This document shows positions 63,087 through 64,000 of a stretch of DNA of 64,000 nt, piece by piece. Positions within the stretch are counted from its first letter, which is position 1. Each line of letters begins with the position of its first letter. The position numbers and the translations under genes are program-made. The notes below the pieces were generated by a model that saw only the letters and a program-made list of their open reading frames with translations, ran no database searches and was not told the origin of the DNA. The DNA is from Shimwellia blattae DSM 4481 = NBRC 105725 (lineage in GTDB: Bacteria; Pseudomonadota; Gammaproteobacteria; Enterobacterales; Enterobacteriaceae): the NCBI RefSeq assembly GCF_000262305.1, contig NC_017910.1, positions 3,720,001-3,784,000 on the forward strand, read 5' to 3'.

Positions 63087-64000
63087 TTACATCACTGCGG
63101 CAATCGCCCGGGCAACATCATCCACATTATTGAGATTCAGCCCGGCCAGGCACATCCGGCCGCTGGCAATCAGGTAGACGCCGAACTCCTCACGCAGCCG
63201 CTCAACCTGCTGTGCTGACAGGCCCGTGTAGCTGAACATGCCGCGCTGGCGCTGCAGGTAGCTAAAATCGCGCCCGGGCAGCCGGGTTTTCAGGGTCTCG
63301 ACCAGTATGCGCCGCATCTCCACAATGCGCTGGCGCATGCTTTCCACCTCCGCCAGCCAGCTGGCGCGCAGCTGCGGATCGTTAAGCACCAGAGACACCA
63401 CCTGGGCACCATAATTCGGCGGGCTGGAGTAAATACGGCGCACTGTCGCCTTCAGCTGCCCCAGTACCCGGGCGGCGATGTCGCTGTCTTCACACACCAC
63501 AGACAGGCCGCCAACCCGCTCCCCGTAGAGGGAGAAAATCTTGGAAAAAGAGTTACTCACCAGCACCGGCACCCCGGCCGCCGCCGCCGCGCGAATGGCG
63601 TAGGCGTCCGCTTCCATACCGCCGCCAAAGCCCTGATAGGCAATGTCCATAAACGCCAGCAGCCCGCGGGCTTTAAGCACCTCAATCACCTGATCCCACT
63701 GGGCATCGGTCAGATCGGCACCGGTCGGGTTATGGCAGCAGGGGTGCAGCAGCACAATATCACCGGCAGGCAGGGTATTAAGGTGGGCCAGGAGCGCGTC
63801 TGCATCGACACCGCCGGTGGCGCTGTCGAACCAGGGGTAAGTACCCACTTCGAAGCCAGCCCCTGCAAATATGGCAATATGGTTTTCCCAGGTCGGGTCG
63901 CTGACCCAGACTCTGGCCGCCGGGAAGTAGTTCCTGAGGAAGTCAGCCCCCACTTTCAGCGCGCCGGAACCCCCGAGGGTCTGAATGGTGGCCACGCGGC
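63087..64000 (-). CDS. tyrB: Aromatic-amino-acid aminotransferase (5' part cut by window)
   Basis: PLP enzyme making Tyr, Phe and Leu from their keto acids. The last about 304 of 397 codons are present; the frame stays open to the window edge. ATIQTLGGSGALKVGADF, HPCCHNPTG, and SNSFSKIFSLYGERVGG (PLP Lys) are visible, ending AIAAVM. An internal GTG at 63995 is Val in the full protein, not a start. Confidence 0.96.
   Translation of the reverse strand, partial: RVATIQTLGGSGALKVGADFLRNYFPAARVWVSDPTWENHIAIFAGAGFEVGTYPWFDSATGGVDADALLAHLNTLPAGDIVLLHPCCHNPTGADLTDAQWDQVIEVLKARGLLAFMDIAYQGFGGGMEADAYAIRAAAAAGVPVLVSNSFSKIFSLYGERVGGLSVVCEDSDIAARVLGQLKATVRRIYSSPPNYGAQVVSLVLNDPQLRASWLAEVESMRQRIVEMRRILVETLKTRLPGRDFSYLQRQRGMFSYTGLSAQQVERLREEFGVYLIASGRMCLAGLNLNNVDDVARAIAAVM

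Noticed and set aside
1..64000. CRISPR arrays, integrases, prophage genes or replication origins
   Set aside because: Looked for regular repeat-spacer patterns, integrase and phage structural genes; none seen apart from the IS, the IS relic and the group II intron.

Overview
The window is chromosomal DNA of an enterobacterium (Enterobacterales, most likely Enterobacteriaceae). The evidence is gene content and order matching the E. coli 92-94 min region: groLS, yjeH, fxsA, aspA, dcuA, cutA, dsbD, yjdC, pheU; then yjdM, yjdP, fdhF, yjcO, gltP, acs-yjcH-actP, yjcE, ghxP, soxRS, yjcB, ssb, uvrA, yjbR, aphA, tyrB. The host backbone is GC-rich, closer in feel to the Klebsiella/Enterobacter side than to E. 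coli. I cannot name the species from sequence alone. Several E. coli genes are missing at their usual places: nrfABCDEFG (between gltP and acs), pdeC/yjcC (between soxS and yjcB), yjbQ (between yjbR and aphA), and cadCBA beside pheU.

Layout. 1-9.9 kb is core: chaperonins, aspartase with the C4-dicarboxylate transporter, copper tolerance and periplasmic thiol transfer. 10.2-13.7 kb is a catabolic-looking cassette: two membrane proteins, an M20 amidohydrolase and a LysR regulator, with a shared candidate operator. 13.7-14.7 kb is a decayed AT-rich stretch with an IS2-type remnant and a broken ORF. 14.7-19.8 kb is an orphan type VI secretion module on the minus strand: vgrG, a LysM/lysozyme-like effector and two tandem paralogous periplasmic immunity candidates, every junction being a TAATG overlap. 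tRNA-Phe follows at 20.2 kb. 20.3-28.8 kb carries a NepI-like exporter, an exported Cys-nucleophile hydrolase with a divergent LysR regulator, and a complete TonB-dependent siderophore uptake operon.

29-47.4 kb returns to core metabolism: a selenocysteine formate dehydrogenase with its SECIS and a sigma-54 promoter, glutamate uptake, acetate scavenging beside a cidAB/cidR-like set, a Na+/H+ antiporter, a PurR-box-controlled purine permease, and soxRS with the SraL/RyjA small RNA. 47.6-55.6 kb is remodelled: yjcB, an ABC-2-type export operon with no ATPase gene whose hlyD is split by an IS3-family element (4-bp target duplication), then a group II intron placed directly after the ssb stop codon, separating ssb from its terminator. 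55.6-64 kb is ssb/uvrA with the SOS box, a LysR/outer-membrane-protein pair, yjbR, aphA and partial tyrB.

The best candidates for new biology are the T6SS effector-immunity module and the amidohydrolase cassette. The two insertions near ssb are the best evidence of recent genome change.
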